A DNA stretch of 64,000 bases from DASYAE01 sp036501535. Its GTDB lineage: Bacteria; Actinomycetota; Actinomycetes; Streptomycetales; Catenulisporaceae. This document shows, in pieces, positions 52,582 through 61,839 of this stretch. The stretch lies in contig DASYAE010000021.1 in assembly GCA_036501535.1 (NCBI GenBank), positions 99,882 to 163,881 on the forward strand. Reading direction: 5' to 3'. Position numbers and translations under genes: made by a program. A model generated the notes under the pieces. It saw only the letters and a program-made list of their open reading frames with translations, did not search any database and was not told where the DNA came from. Numbering within the stretch: the first letter of the stretch is position 1; every line of letters begins with the position of its first letter.

Positions 52582-53688
52582 ATGCGCTACGTGGCCCGAA
52601 AGATCGGGTTCTACCTGCTGGCCGCCTGGCTGGCGATCACCCTGAACTTCTTCCTGCCGCGGCTGATCCCGGGCAACCCGGTGCAGCTGCTGATGGCCCG
52701 GCTCTCCCAGGCCGGCCCGGTGGAGCCGGGCGAGCAGGAGACCCTCACCAAGCTGATGGGCCTGGGCGGCGGCAACCTCTTCTCCCAGTACTGGTCCTAC
52801 CTCGACCAGCTGGTGCACCTGAACTTCGGCCTGTCCATCACCTACTTCCCGGTGCCCGTGGCCACCGTGATCCACCAGGAGATCTTCTGGACCCTGATCC
52901 TGGTCGGCACCGCGCTGCTGATCAGCGTGGTGCTCGGGCTCTCGCTCGGCGCGCTGGCCGGCTGGTTCCGCGGCACCTGGCTGGACGCGCTGGTGCCGGG
53001 CACCGTGTTCCTGTCCGCCATCCCCTACTTCTGGCTCGCCCTCGTGCTGGTCTACCTGCTCACCGAGCGGGTGCACGCGGTATCGCCGACCCTGGCCCTC
53101 GGCGGCTACGACCCGTCCACCGTCCCGGGATGGAACTGGCCGTTCGTCACCTCCGCGGTGCAGCACTCGCTGCTGCCCGCGCTGACCATCGTGGTGACCT
53201 CGGTGGGCGGCTGGATGTTCGGGATGCGCAACATGATGGTCTCCACGATCGCCGAGGACTACGTGGTCGCGGCCCAGGCCAAGGGGCTCTCCCGGCGCCG
53301 GGTCATGCTCGGCTACGCGGCCCGCAACGCCGCCATCCCCAGCGTTTCAGGGTTCGCCATCGCGCTGGGCTTCGTGGTCAGCGGCTCGCTGGCGATGGAG
53401 ATCGTGTTCTCCTACCCCGGCATCGGCTACAACCTGCTGGAGGCGGTCAACAACGACGACTACCCGCTGATGCAGGGCATCTTCCTGTTCATCACCCTCG
53501 CCGTGCTCGGGGCGAACCTCATCGTGGACCTGCTGCACGGGATCATCGACCCGCGCAGCAGATCCGGCTCGAGCACGGCGCGGCTCGGACCGGCGCGGGC
53601 CGGGCAGCGGGTCTCCCGCCGGCTGGTCCCGGCCGGCGCCGCGGCCACCGCCTCGGCCGGCCCGGCGGCGAAGGAGGCCGACCGATGA
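52582..53688 (+). CDS. Opp/Dpp-type ABC permease, DppB-like
   Basis: 368 residues with six membrane helices. RYVARKIGFYLLAAWLAITL opens like DppB, the periplasmic loop is long, and the EAA loop reads DYVVAAQAKGLSRRRVMLGY. EIVFSYPGIGYNLLEAV is the family end motif. The tail is Ala/Arg rich. The ATG has AAAGGTG upstream and the stop overlaps the next ATG (ATGA). Confidence 0.93.
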   Translation: MRYVARKIGFYLLAAWLAITLNFFLPRLIPGNPVQLLMARLSQAGPVEPGEQETLTKLMGLGGGNLFSQYWSYLDQLVHLNFGLSITYFPVPVATVIHQEIFWTLILVGTALLISVVLGLSLGALAGWFRGTWLDALVPGTVFLSAIPYFWLALVLVYLLTERVHAVSPTLALGGYDPSTVPGWNWPFVTSAVQHSLLPALTIVVTSVGGWMFGMRNMMVSTIAEDYVVAAQAKGLSRRRVMLGYAARNAAIPSVSGFAIALGFVVSGSLAMEIVFSYPGIGYNLLEAVNNDDYPLMQGIFLFITLAVLGANLIVDLLHGIIDPRSRSGSSTARLGPARAGQRVSRRLVPAGAAATASAGPAAKEADR

Positions 53689-54656
53689 GCGCCGTCGCCG
53701 CCGTCCCGCAGCCGGCCGCCACGGCGAACCGGCCCGGCCTGCTCCGCGGTATGCGTGGCCTGCGACGCTCGCGCTACCTGACCGCCGGCCTGGCGATCCT
53801 CGCCGTGTTCGTGCTGACGGGCCTGTTCGGGCCGCTGTTCGTGCACAACGCCGACGCCTTCAGCTCGAACCGGCTCGAGCACCCCTCGGCGACCTACTGG
53901 CTGGGCACCACGCAGACCGGCCAGGACGTGTTCGGGCAGCTGGTCGAGTCGACCCGCGGCACCCTCGTGGTGGGCCTCGGCGCCGGCCTGATCGCCACCG
54001 TGGTCTCGGTCCTGGTGGGCGTCGGCGGCGCCCTCAACGGCGGCGTGCTGGACGATCTGCTCTCGCTGTTCTCCAACGTGGCGCTGGTGATCCCGCAGCT
54101 GCCGCTGGTCATCATCGTGGCCGCGTTCGTCAAGGGCTCCGGCGACTGGCCGATCGTGCTGGTGATCGCGTTCACCAGCTGGGCCGCCTCGGCCCGGATC
54201 CTGCGCGCGCAGACCCTCTCGCTGCGCGAGCGCGACTACGTGCTGGCCGCGCGGGCCGGCGGCGAGCCGGCCTGGCGGATCGCGCTGGCCGACGTGATCC
54301 CCAACGAGCTGCCGATCATCGGCTCGCAGTTCATCTACGCCACCATCGCCGCGGTGCTCACCCAGGCCACCCTCGCCTTCCTGGGCCTGGCCAACCCGTC
54401 CCAGCTGACCTGGGGGAACATGCTCTACTTCGCCCAGAACGACGAGGCGCTCGACTCCGGGGCCTGGTGGTGGTTCGTGCCGCCGGGCCTGTGCGTGGCC
54501 CTGCTCGGCGCCGGGCTGGCCATGGTCAACTTCGGCCTGGACGAGATCTTCAACCCCCGGCTGCGGGTCTACCGCGAGCCGCGCCGCCGCGGCCGGTCCG
54601 CGGCGGCGGCAGCGCCGGCGGATCTGGCGGACACGGAGCAGGAGCGTGCGTCGTGA
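53685..54656 (+). CDS. Opp/Dpp-type ABC permease, DppC-like
   Basis: 323 residues. HPSATYWLGTTQTGQDVFGQLV is the DppC hallmark and the EAA loop is DYVLAARAGGEPAWRIALADVIPNELP. The end LGAGLAMVNFGLDEIFNPRLR is typical. AAGGAGG precedes the ATG, which overlaps the upstream stop. It pairs with the DppB-like subunit. Confidence 0.94.
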   Translation: MSAVAAVPQPAATANRPGLLRGMRGLRRSRYLTAGLAILAVFVLTGLFGPLFVHNADAFSSNRLEHPSATYWLGTTQTGQDVFGQLVESTRGTLVVGLGAGLIATVVSVLVGVGGALNGGVLDDLLSLFSNVALVIPQLPLVIIVAAFVKGSGDWPIVLVIAFTSWAASARILRAQTLSLRERDYVLAARAGGEPAWRIALADVIPNELPIIGSQFIYATIAAVLTQATLAFLGLANPSQLTWGNMLYFAQNDEALDSGAWWWFVPPGLCVALLGAGLAMVNFGLDEIFNPRLRVYREPRRRGRSAAAAAPADLADTEQERAS

Positions 54657-55765
54657 TGCGGACCGAGGACGAGCGCGGGCGCGACGAGGAGTTCGACCAG
54701 TCGGTCGACCGCGGCTCCGTGACGACGGCGTCCGGGCTCACCGGGGCCGGGCCGCGCACGGTGCTGCGCGCGCAGGGCGTGAGCGTCGAGTACGCCGGCG
54801 AGCGGCCGGTGCGCGCGGTGCAGGACGTCTCGCTGGAACTGGCCGCCGGCGAGGTGCTGGGCATCGCGGGCGAGAGCGGCTGCGGCAAGTCGACCCTCGC
54901 CTACGCGCTGACCGGGATGCTGCGCCCACCCGCGCGGCTGACCGCGGGCAGCATTCAGTACACTGATGTGGACGGGGACCTGATCGACATCTCCGACGTC
55001 TCCCCGGAGCGGCTGCGCTCGCTGCGCTGGAACACGGTCTCGATGGTGTTCCAGAGCGCGATGAACGCGCTGAACCCGGTCACCTCGGTCGGCCGGCAGT
55101 TCGCCGACGTCTTCAAGGCGCACCGCCCGCAGATGGACCGGCGGGCCCGCACCGAGCGCTCGGCCGAGCTGCTGGAGATGGTCGGCATCGACCCGGGCCG
55201 GCTGCGCTCCTTCCCGCACGAGCTGTCCGGCGGGATGCGCCAGCGGGTGGTGATCGCGATGGCCCTGGCGCTGGACCCGCGGATCGTGGTGATGGACGAG
55301 CCGACCACCGCGCTCGACGTGCTGGTGCAGCGGGAGATCCTGGACGAGCTCGAGCGGCTGCAGGAGCGGCTCGGCTTCGCAGTGATCTTCATCACCCACG
55401 ACCTCGGGCTGCTGCTGGAGATCAGCGACAAGCTCGCGGTGATGTACGCCGGCCGGTTCGTGGAGTACGCGCCGGGCGAGCAGATCGCGAACAACCCGCT
55501 GCACCCTTATACCAGGGGCCTGCTGAACTCGTTCCCGGACCTGCGCGGGGAGCGCAGGGCCCTGAGCGGCATCCCGGGCAGCCCGCCGGACCTGCGCGAG
55601 CGGGTCCCGGGCTGCGCCTTCGCCGCGCGCTGCCGGGACGCGTTCGAGCCCTGCGGCGAGCGGCGGCCGGAGCTGCGCGCGCCGGCCGGCGCCTGGCCGG
55701 TCGCCTGTCATCTGCACGATCCGCAGTTCGGCGGCCTCGAGCGGGCAGGAGGTTCCGCGCGGTGA
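54653..55765 (+). CDS. Opp/Dpp-type ABC ATPase, DppD-like
   Basis: 370 residues from GTG 54653 (GGAG 8 nt upstream; ATG 54656 is in the same frame). Walker A GESGCGKST, signature LSGGMRQRVVIAMAL, Walker B IVVMDEPTTALD and H-loop FITHDLGLLL are intact. The C-terminal four-Cys cluster (GCAFAARCRDAFEPC and later ACHL) is the oligopeptide-transporter motif. The start overlaps the permease stop. Confidence 0.94.
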   Translation: MMRTEDERGRDEEFDQSVDRGSVTTASGLTGAGPRTVLRAQGVSVEYAGERPVRAVQDVSLELAAGEVLGIAGESGCGKSTLAYALTGMLRPPARLTAGSIQYTDVDGDLIDISDVSPERLRSLRWNTVSMVFQSAMNALNPVTSVGRQFADVFKAHRPQMDRRARTERSAELLEMVGIDPGRLRSFPHELSGGMRQRVVIAMALALDPRIVVMDEPTTALDVLVQREILDELERLQERLGFAVIFITHDLGLLLEISDKLAVMYAGRFVEYAPGEQIANNPLHPYTRGLLNSFPDLRGERRALSGIPGSPPDLRERVPGCAFAARCRDAFEPCGERRPELRAPAGAWPVACHLHDPQFGGLERAGGSAR

Positions 55766-56817
55766 GTACGGACACGACGACGAGTGCGCAGGCGGGCACC
55801 GAGGACGCCGCCGCGCCGGTGCTGGAAGTCAATGACCTGACCGTGGACTACCGGCGCCGCGGGGCGGGCCCGCTGCGCGCGGTGGACCACCTCTCGTTCC
55901 GGCTCGAGCCCGGCCGCACGCTGGCGCTGGTGGGGGAGAGCGGCAGCGGGAAGTCGACCGTGGTGCGCGCGCTGGCCGGCTTCGTGGCGCCGACCGAGGG
56001 GACCGTCGCGCTCGAGGGTGTGCGCGGGGGCCGCGGCCGCCGGGCCGACCGGGAGTACCGCAAGGCCCTGCAACTGGTGTTCCAGGACCCGTTCGCCTCG
56101 CTGAACCCGATGCACACGGTCGCGCGCCACCTGCGGCGGCCGGTCGTGCGATACCAGGCGCCGGGCAGCCGCGCGCAGGCGCACGAGGCGGTGCTCGAGC
56201 TGCTGCGCTCGGTCAACCTGACCCCCGAGGCGGACATCGCGGGCAAGTACCCGCACGAGCTGTCCGGCGGGCAGCGCCAGCGCGTCGCCATCGCCCGCGC
56301 GCTGGCCACCGGCCCGCGGGTGCTGCTGGCCGACGAGCCGGTCTCGATGCTGGACGTCTCGATCCGGCTGGAGATCCTCAACCTGCTCGACCGGCTGGCC
56401 CGGGAGCGGGACATGGCCATGCTCTACGTCACCCACGACCTGGCCACGGCGCGGCACTTCTCGTCGCAGATCATGGTCATGTACCGGGGCGAGGTCGTGG
56501 AGGACGGCCCGAGCGACGAGGTGATCCTCAACCCGGCGCACCCTTACACCCGCATGCTCGCCGCGGCGGCCCCGGACCCGACGATCCCGCGCGAGCGCGC
56601 GGCGGCCGCCCGGCGCGAGCGGATCGAGGCCCGCGGCGCGCGGGTCGCCGAGTACCGCGAGGCCGACACGGGCGCCGGATGCCGCTTCCGGTCCCGCTGC
56701 CCGCACGCCATGCCGGTCTGCGGGCAGCACCCGCCGGACTTCGCCGCCGGGCCCGGCCACACGGCCCGCTGCTGGCTGTTCGAAAACGGATCAGCGGGGG
56801 TGCGCGACGTGCCTTAG
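55762..56817 (+). CDS. Opp/Dpp-type ABC ATPase, DppF-like
   Basis: 351 residues. Walker A GESGSGKST, signature LSGGQRQRVAIARAL, Walker B VLLADEPVSMLD, H-loop YVTHDLATAR. FQDPFASLNPMHTV is the DppF/OppF Q-loop. The C-terminus has the Cys cluster CRFRSRCPHAMPVC. GTG 55762 overlaps the DppD-like stop (GTGA). It completes a five-gene importer. Confidence 0.94.
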   Translation: MSTDTTTSAQAGTEDAAAPVLEVNDLTVDYRRRGAGPLRAVDHLSFRLEPGRTLALVGESGSGKSTVVRALAGFVAPTEGTVALEGVRGGRGRRADREYRKALQLVFQDPFASLNPMHTVARHLRRPVVRYQAPGSRAQAHEAVLELLRSVNLTPEADIAGKYPHELSGGQRQRVAIARALATGPRVLLADEPVSMLDVSIRLEILNLLDRLARERDMAMLYVTHDLATARHFSSQIMVMYRGEVVEDGPSDEVILNPAHPYTRMLAAAAPDPTIPRERAAAARRERIEARGARVAEYREADTGAGCRFRSRCPHAMPVCGQHPPDFAAGPGHTARCWLFENGSAGVRDVP

Positions 56818-56846
56818 AACTCCCCATAGACAGACCAGCGCCGAGA

Positions 56847-57803
56847 TCAGAGTTCGATGACGACCTTGCCGCGGACGTGTCGGGCCGCCTGGAGTTCGAC
56901 GGCCGCGCGGATCTCCTCGATGGGATAAGTCGCTGCGATCGGTACACGCAGGCGCTCGTCTGCGGCCAGGCGTGCGATGTCCTCAAGGGCACCGGGCGCG
57001 GCGTTGGCGCCGCTGACGGCCGAGACCCCGTCGACCACGCCCGCGATGGTACAGATGCGACCGTCCGGAACTCCCAGCTCGCGGGCGACGTGCACCGTGT
57101 CCGTACCGTGGAGGTCGAGTGCCGCGGTGACCGGGCCTGCGGCGAGATCGCGCACCCGCTCGGCCAGGCCGTCGCCGTACGCGACCGGCTCTGCGCCGAG
57201 GCTGCGCAGGTGCTCCGCCGTCGAGGGCGACCCGGTCCCGATGACCCGCGCACCGGCGATGCGTGCCAGCTGGACGGCGAACACTCCGACCCCGCCGCCT
57301 GCGCCGCCGACCAACACCGTGTCGTGCGGACCGAGGCCGAGGACGGCGAGGGCTGCGGCTGCGGTGCTGCCCGCGATCGAGAGGGTTGCCGCGGTGCGGT
57401 CATCGATGCCGTCCGGGGTGTGATGCGCCACGCCACTGGCGATGTTCCCGTCCGCGTCGACCACGACGAAGTCGGCGACCGCCCGGGACAAGGCCGCCCC
57501 GAACACCCGGTCGCCGACCGCGTAGCCGCTCGACCCCGCGCCGACCTGGTCGACGACTCCCGCGTAATCGGTCCCGAACCCGCAGGGCAGGTCAAGGCCG
57601 AACCGTGCCGCGGTCTGCGCGTCCGAGGTCATGAACCAGTCCATCGGGTTCAATCCGGCCGCCGTCACGCGGACGCGGATCTGCCCGTCGCCGGCCTGGG
57701 GTTCGGGCACGTCCTGGACCGCCAGTGCCTCCGGGCCGCCGAACGACTCGAGTCGGACCGCCCGGCTCACCCCGTTCCGGAGCCCGTCGTCGTGCCGCCG
57801 CAT
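56847..57803 (-). CDS. MDR-family NADP-dependent oxidoreductase (quinone reductase-like)
   Basis: 318 residues from ATG 57803, which has GAGGAG 9 nt upstream. ATG 57812 touches that site and GTG 57770 would drop the N-terminus. GLNPMDWFMTSD and FGTDYAGVVDQVG are zinc-free MDR motifs, and LVGGAGGGVGVFAVQLAR is the NADP site. It likely reduces quinones or enones. Divergent from a TetR gene across a long inverted repeat, so probably its target. Confidence 0.92.
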   Translation of the reverse strand: MRRHDDGLRNGVSRAVRLESFGGPEALAVQDVPEPQAGDGQIRVRVTAAGLNPMDWFMTSDAQTAARFGLDLPCGFGTDYAGVVDQVGAGSSGYAVGDRVFGAALSRAVADFVVVDADGNIASGVAHHTPDGIDDRTAATLSIAGSTAAAALAVLGLGPHDTVLVGGAGGGVGVFAVQLARIAGARVIGTGSPSTAEHLRSLGAEPVAYGDGLAERVRDLAAGPVTAALDLHGTDTVHVARELGVPDGRICTIAGVVDGVSAVSGANAAPGALEDIARLAADERLRVPIAATYPIEEIRAAVELQAARHVRGKVVIEL

Positions 57804-57838
57804 ACTTCGCATCTCCTCGGGTTCGTGGAGCCGCCGTG

Positions 57839-57892
57839 AAACGGACTATGCTCCGGTTGGCGAGGCTACCATAACCGGAGCGTGATCCGTTT
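57839..57892. promoter_or_regulatory. Long interrupted inverted repeat between MDR reductase and tetR
   Basis: Arms 57839-57858 and 57873-57892 match at 16 of 20 positions (AAACGGA and GCTCCGGTT blocks), separated by 14 bp. The right arm covers the TetR GTG at 57882. Two regulator dimers could bind here. Confidence 0.6.
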
Positions 57893-58463
57893 GAGGGATC
57901 CAGATGCACGGGCGACGCGCGCCGATGCCGCCCGCAACCGCGAGCAGCTGCTCGATGTCGCGACCCGGGTGTTCGCGTCAACCGCCGCAGAGACGTCGAT
58001 GCGCGCCATCGCCCGCGAGGCCGGCGTCGGCATCGGGACGCTCTACCGCCACTTCCCGACCCGCGAGTCCCTGGTGGAGGCGGTCTACCGCGACCAGGTC
58101 GTCCGCCTCACGAACGGCGCGCGGGACCTGCTCGCCGAGATGACCCCGGCGGTTGCGCTGCGGCGCTGGATGGACCTGTTCGGCGACTGGATCGCGACGA
58201 AGAACGGCATGCTCGACACACTGCTTGCGGTGATCGAGTCCGGCGCCGTCGGCCACGCCCGGACCAGGGACGAGCTGATGAACGCGATCTCGGCGATCCT
58301 CGGTGCAGGCCGCGCCGCGGGAGATCTCCGGCCCGACGTCACTGCCGAAGAGGTCGCTGCAAGCCTGATCGGCATCTTCACCGTCGCCCGCCAGCCCGGC
58401 CACACGGTCACCGCTGATCGACTTCTCGACATCCTCCTCGACGGCCTTCGGCCTCGTCCTTAG
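57882..58463 (+). CDS. TetR family regulator
   Basis: 193 residues. The helix-turn-helix reads MRAIAREAGVGIGTLYRHFPTRESLVEAVY (40-69), and the C-terminal domain is of the common SbtR/TetR_C_49 type. GTG 57882 lies inside the inverted repeat, with TACCAT 9 nt before it, so the message is probably leaderless and the operator covers the start. The stop overlaps the convergent glycosyltransferase gene by 4 nt. Confidence 0.88.
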   Translation: MIRLRDPDARATRADAARNREQLLDVATRVFASTAAETSMRAIAREAGVGIGTLYRHFPTRESLVEAVYRDQVVRLTNGARDLLAEMTPAVALRRWMDLFGDWIATKNGMLDTLLAVIESGAVGHARTRDELMNAISAILGAGRAAGDLRPDVTAEEVAASLIGIFTVARQPGHTVTADRLLDILLDGLRPRP

Positions 58464-60358
58464 CCGCAGAACTCCTGCTCCGCGGTCTGCGGGTTGTCCG
58501 GTATCCGCAGCGTGGTCAGCTTGAACGAGTCGGCCAGGTTGTCGAAGAACCGGCTCCAGCCCATCGGCGCCTGCGTGGCCTGCTGCAGCTGCTCGACCGC
58601 GCCGCAGGAGAGCACCTTGCGCGCGTCGAGGAGGTCCACGTTCGGGATCTCCGGCGCCGTCTTGACGTTCGTGTACTCGGCGATGACCCAGACCGGCCCG
58701 GCGAACTCGTCGTGCCCGACCCGGCCGTCCTTGCCCGGCTGGAGGTGCGCGGCCAGCGTCCAGGACAGGCCGTGCTGGTCGATCGCGATGCCGTTGAGCG
58801 GCACCGTGGCGCCGAGCGTGCCGAGCACGTCCCCGGTGATCGCGACGGTGGCGCCCTGCCGGGAGAGCCGGAACGGATAGTAGTTGCCGCCGTCCGGCAG
58901 CACGACCAGCAGCGTGCGCGGCCCGAACTCGGCGTCCTGGCCGACCACCCAGCCGACCGTGTGCGGCGGCCCGGCCGGCGGTCCGAGCAGGGCCTTTATG
59001 TACGGCATCGCGCTGGTCGGGTTGGCCGTGTCGGTCACCGCGACCCAGAACGATCGCTCGTTGGTGATCCCGTCCTTCGGGATGAGCTCGAAGGGCTGCG
59101 GCAGCCGCCACCACCCGGCGCAGACGAACGTCCACGCCGCCATCAGCGTGACGCACACGCCCACCGCGGTGGCCCGGCCGAACGGCGGCAGCGAGCGGCG
59201 CCCGGCGGACAGCCGAACCCGGCCGCGGACCGGCACCGGCGCCGCCATGACCGGCAGCAGCAGTGCGAACGTGGGCGGCAGCAGCATCCTGGCATGCATG
59301 AAGTCGCCGCCGATCGCGATGACGTACCCCGCCATCAGCACCCCCGCGGCGACGGCCGACCCGACGCAGGCCCGGCCGGTGCGGTCCAACCGGCGCCAGC
59401 CGACCAGCGCCGGGGCGAGCAGGAGCAGCAGCAGCGCCGGGATCCACAGCCGGTACGGCGCCTCGTAGTTGCCGAGGTACGCGAAGCCGTCGATGACGTG
59501 GAACGTCGAGGCCTGCTTCGCGATGGCGGTGTTCGGCACGAGCATGCCGTAGTAGCCCATCCGGAAGACCTCGTAGCCGAGCGGGACCGCGGCGGCGATC
59601 CCGAGCAGGCCCGCGGCCGCGCGCCGGCCCGGCCGGGCCGCGTACCAGAGCCCGATCAGGAAGCAGACGGTGCCGATTGCCATGTCGGGCCGCACGACCC
59701 AGCCGAGGCCGGCCACGAACGCCGCGGCGCGGGTGCGCCGGGCCGTGTCCGGCCCGACGCCGGCCATCAGCCACCAGCTCAGGCCCAGCCAAGTGAAGAT
59801 CAGCGGGTCCTCGAGGCCGGAGGTGGCGAAGTCCCAGAACGGCGGCAGGGCCAGGACGACCATCGCGCCGAGCGGGAGGACGAGGGGGCCCGGCGCGGTG
59901 CGGTGGTGCAGCCGCCGCGCGCCGAGCAGGGCGAGCAGCAGTCCGAGCGGGGAGAGGACCAGGCCGGTCCACATCAGCACCGTGTAGACGCTGGCGCCGC
60001 TGCCCCAGGTCAAAGACGCGATCAGCCAGGTCCACAGCGCCGAGGTGTCCGCCTCGACCCGCTCCCCGGCGTTGAACACCGGCCCGTTGCCGGCCATGAT
60101 CTGCTGCACGGTGCGCGCCACGATCAGGCCGTCGTCCGTTATCCAGCGCCGGTGCCAGGCGAGGGCGAGGTAGCCGAGCGGCGGCAGGACGATCGGGGCG
60201 TGGCGGCCGACGAATCCGGCCGTCCTGCGCACCGCGGACGCGCCCCGGCCCCGGTCGTCCGCGCCGGGCTCGGGCGGCGGCGCCGGCGTGTCCTGGACGC
60301 CGGGCTCAGCAGTGACCGTGGCCAACGCGGCACCCCCACAAGTGCGTGTAGAACCCAT
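58460..60358 (-). CDS. GT-C membrane glycosyltransferase (AftB/ZomB family)
   Basis: 632 residues from ATG 60358. The start is uncertain: the frame is open to 60487, and TTG 60325 also fits. About ten membrane helices. RRWITDDGLIVARTVQQI holds the Asp-Asp motif of GT-C enzymes, followed by GPVFNAGERVEADTSALWTW, the hallmark of AftB/ZomB. A soluble C-terminal domain (430-632) ends with Cys. AftB adds terminal arabinofuranose to cell-wall arabinan in mycobacteria; the acceptor here is unknown. Confidence 0.82.
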   Translation of the reverse strand: MGSTRTCGGAALATVTAEPGVQDTPAPPPEPGADDRGRGASAVRRTAGFVGRHAPIVLPPLGYLALAWHRRWITDDGLIVARTVQQIMAGNGPVFNAGERVEADTSALWTWLIASLTWGSGASVYTVLMWTGLVLSPLGLLLALLGARRLHHRTAPGPLVLPLGAMVVLALPPFWDFATSGLEDPLIFTWLGLSWWLMAGVGPDTARRTRAAAFVAGLGWVVRPDMAIGTVCFLIGLWYAARPGRRAAAGLLGIAAAVPLGYEVFRMGYYGMLVPNTAIAKQASTFHVIDGFAYLGNYEAPYRLWIPALLLLLLAPALVGWRRLDRTGRACVGSAVAAGVLMAGYVIAIGGDFMHARMLLPPTFALLLPVMAAPVPVRGRVRLSAGRRSLPPFGRATAVGVCVTLMAAWTFVCAGWWRLPQPFELIPKDGITNERSFWVAVTDTANPTSAMPYIKALLGPPAGPPHTVGWVVGQDAEFGPRTLLVVLPDGGNYYPFRLSRQGATVAITGDVLGTLGATVPLNGIAIDQHGLSWTLAAHLQPGKDGRVGHDEFAGPVWVIAEYTNVKTAPEIPNVDLLDARKVLSCGAVEQLQQATQAPMGWSRFFDNLADSFKLTTLRIPDNPQTAEQEFCG

Positions 60359-60557
60359 ATTCACCGGATCGGCCGTGTCCTGCGTGGACGCCGCCGCAGC
60401 CGGGTGCGGCACGGCGCCGCCCGACTGCCGCACCGGCCCGGTTCGAACCGGCGCCGCCGGCTCCTGCTGCGCCGCCGGGCCGCTCACCGCGGGCCTCCCG
60501 AGATCGTGAGGCTAGCAGAAGGACCCCGTCGGGCGCTGACGAAGCACGCCCGCCTAC

Positions 60558-60563
60558 TACCCT
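60558..60563 (+). promoter_or_regulatory. -35/-10 promoter of the PPTase gene, leaderless candidate
   Basis: GCTGAC (60535-60540), 17-nt spacer, TACCCT, then 7 nt to GTG 60571. Confidence 0.5.
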
Positions 60564-60570
60564 GTGTGCC

Positions 60571-61362
60571 GTGCATACCACTGACCCGTTGAGCGGGCGG
60601 CACGGCGACGGTGCTGGCGTCGGCATAGGCGAGCAGGCCCTGATCCGGGCGGTCGTCCCGGAGCCCGCGGTCGCGGTCGACGTGCGCGGCGAGCTGCCGG
60701 ACGCGGGGCTCTTCCCGGCCGAGCAGGCGGCGATCTCGCGCGCGGTCGCCACGCGGCAGCAGGAGTTCACCACGGCGCGGGCCTGTGCGCGCGAAGCGCT
60801 GCGGCGGCTCGGCATACCGCCGGTGGAGATCGGGACCGGCGCCAAGGGCGAGCCGCAGTGGCCCGAGGGCATCGTGGGCAGCATCACACACTGTTCGGGC
60901 TACCGCGGCGCGGTGGTGGCCCGCGCATCGCAGATCACGGCGATCGGAATCGACACCGAGCCGAACAAGCCGATGCCGGACGGCGTGCTCGACGCGGTCA
61001 GCCTGCCGGACGAGCGCGCGTGGATCGCGCGGCTGGCCGAGGACGAGCCGGAGGTGGCCTGGGACCGGCTGCTGTTCTGCGCCAAGGAGGCGGTCTACAA
61101 GACCTGGTACCCGATCGCCCGGCGCTGGCTCGGCTTCGAGGAGGCGCTGGTCAGCGTGGACCCGGCGGCCGGGACCTTCGAGGCCCGGCTGACGGCGACG
61201 GGTCCCGACGTGCACGGCGTGCCGCTGACCGGGTTCTCCGGGCGCTGGGCCGTGCGGGAAGCGCTGATCATGACCGCGATCGTGTTGCACGAGCCTAAAG
61301 ACGCGCAGGGTGACGGCGCGTTTCCGCCTGTGACCGAATCGGAATGCACGCCCTCGGAGTAA
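60571..61362 (+). CDS. 4'-phosphopantetheinyl transferase, Sfp/EntD type
   Basis: 263 residues. IVGSITHCSGYRGAVVA, IGIDTEPN (metal ligands Asp128 and Glu130) and FCAKEAVYKTWYP (Glu173, Lys177) are the Sfp-type motifs. It transfers phosphopantetheine from CoA to carrier domains of PKS, NRPS or fatty acid synthases. No carrier-bearing gene lies in the window, but a ketoreductase-like half-domain gene follows 0.8 kb later. It abuts the convergent PPOX gene. Confidence 0.94.
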   Translation: MHTTDPLSGRHGDGAGVGIGEQALIRAVVPEPAVAVDVRGELPDAGLFPAEQAAISRAVATRQQEFTTARACAREALRRLGIPPVEIGTGAKGEPQWPEGIVGSITHCSGYRGAVVARASQITAIGIDTEPNKPMPDGVLDAVSLPDERAWIARLAEDEPEVAWDRLLFCAKEAVYKTWYPIARRWLGFEEALVSVDPAAGTFEARLTATGPDVHGVPLTGFSGRWAVREALIMTAIVLHEPKDAQGDGAFPPVTESECTPSE

Positions 61363-61827
61363 TCACGGGACGTCGATCGACGTGTCGGCGAACGCCCAAC
61401 CGGACCAACGCGTCACGGCGATGTCGATGACTGGCCCGGACGGGGGATGCTCGGCGTACCACGGATAGCGGTGCTGGAACGTGGCGAGAAGCCCTGATCC
61501 CAATCCGTCCGGCTGTACAGCAGCCAGTTCGGCGAACGTGCGGACGACAGCCGTGCCGTCGGCCCGCGCCCACCAGAGGTGCTCCCAGGCGTCGGCGTAT
61601 TCGTCGACGAGCAGCGAGACGCTCGGATTCGCGGCGATGTTGCTCAGGCGCTTGAGCTGCGTGGTGCGCTTCGGCTTGGAGTCGACGGCGATATAGATGT
61701 GCTCGTCCGCCGTCAGGACGTAGGTCACCGGAACAAGGTGCGGTCGGCCTTCCGGGTCCACGGTGCCGAGCGTCGCGGTCGGGGACAGCGCGAACCGCCG
61801 CCTGGCCTCGCCGGAACCCAACCTCAT
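61363..61827 (-). CDS. TIGR03668-type PPOX class F420-dependent oxidoreductase
   Basis: 154 residues forming a split beta-barrel. LSPTATLGTVDPEGRPHLVPV and KRTTQLKRLSNIAANPSVSLLVD are the F420-binding signatures, and WWARADGTAVV follows. It ends RWSGWAFAD. Substrate unknown. A TAGGGT box 6 nt before the ATG suggests leaderless transcription. The stop codon directly abuts that of the PPTase. Confidence 0.9.
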   Translation of the reverse strand: MRLGSGEARRRFALSPTATLGTVDPEGRPHLVPVTYVLTADEHIYIAVDSKPKRTTQLKRLSNIAANPSVSLLVDEYADAWEHLWWARADGTAVVRTFAELAAVQPDGLGSGLLATFQHRYPWYAEHPPSGPVIDIAVTRWSGWAFADTSIDVP

Positions 61828-61833
61828 GGCTCG

Positions 61834-61839
61834 ACCCTA
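61834..61839 (-). promoter_or_regulatory. -10 box TAGGGT, leaderless candidate
   Basis: On the minus strand TAGGGT ends 6 nt before ATG 61827 of the F420-dependent gene. Confidence 0.45.
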
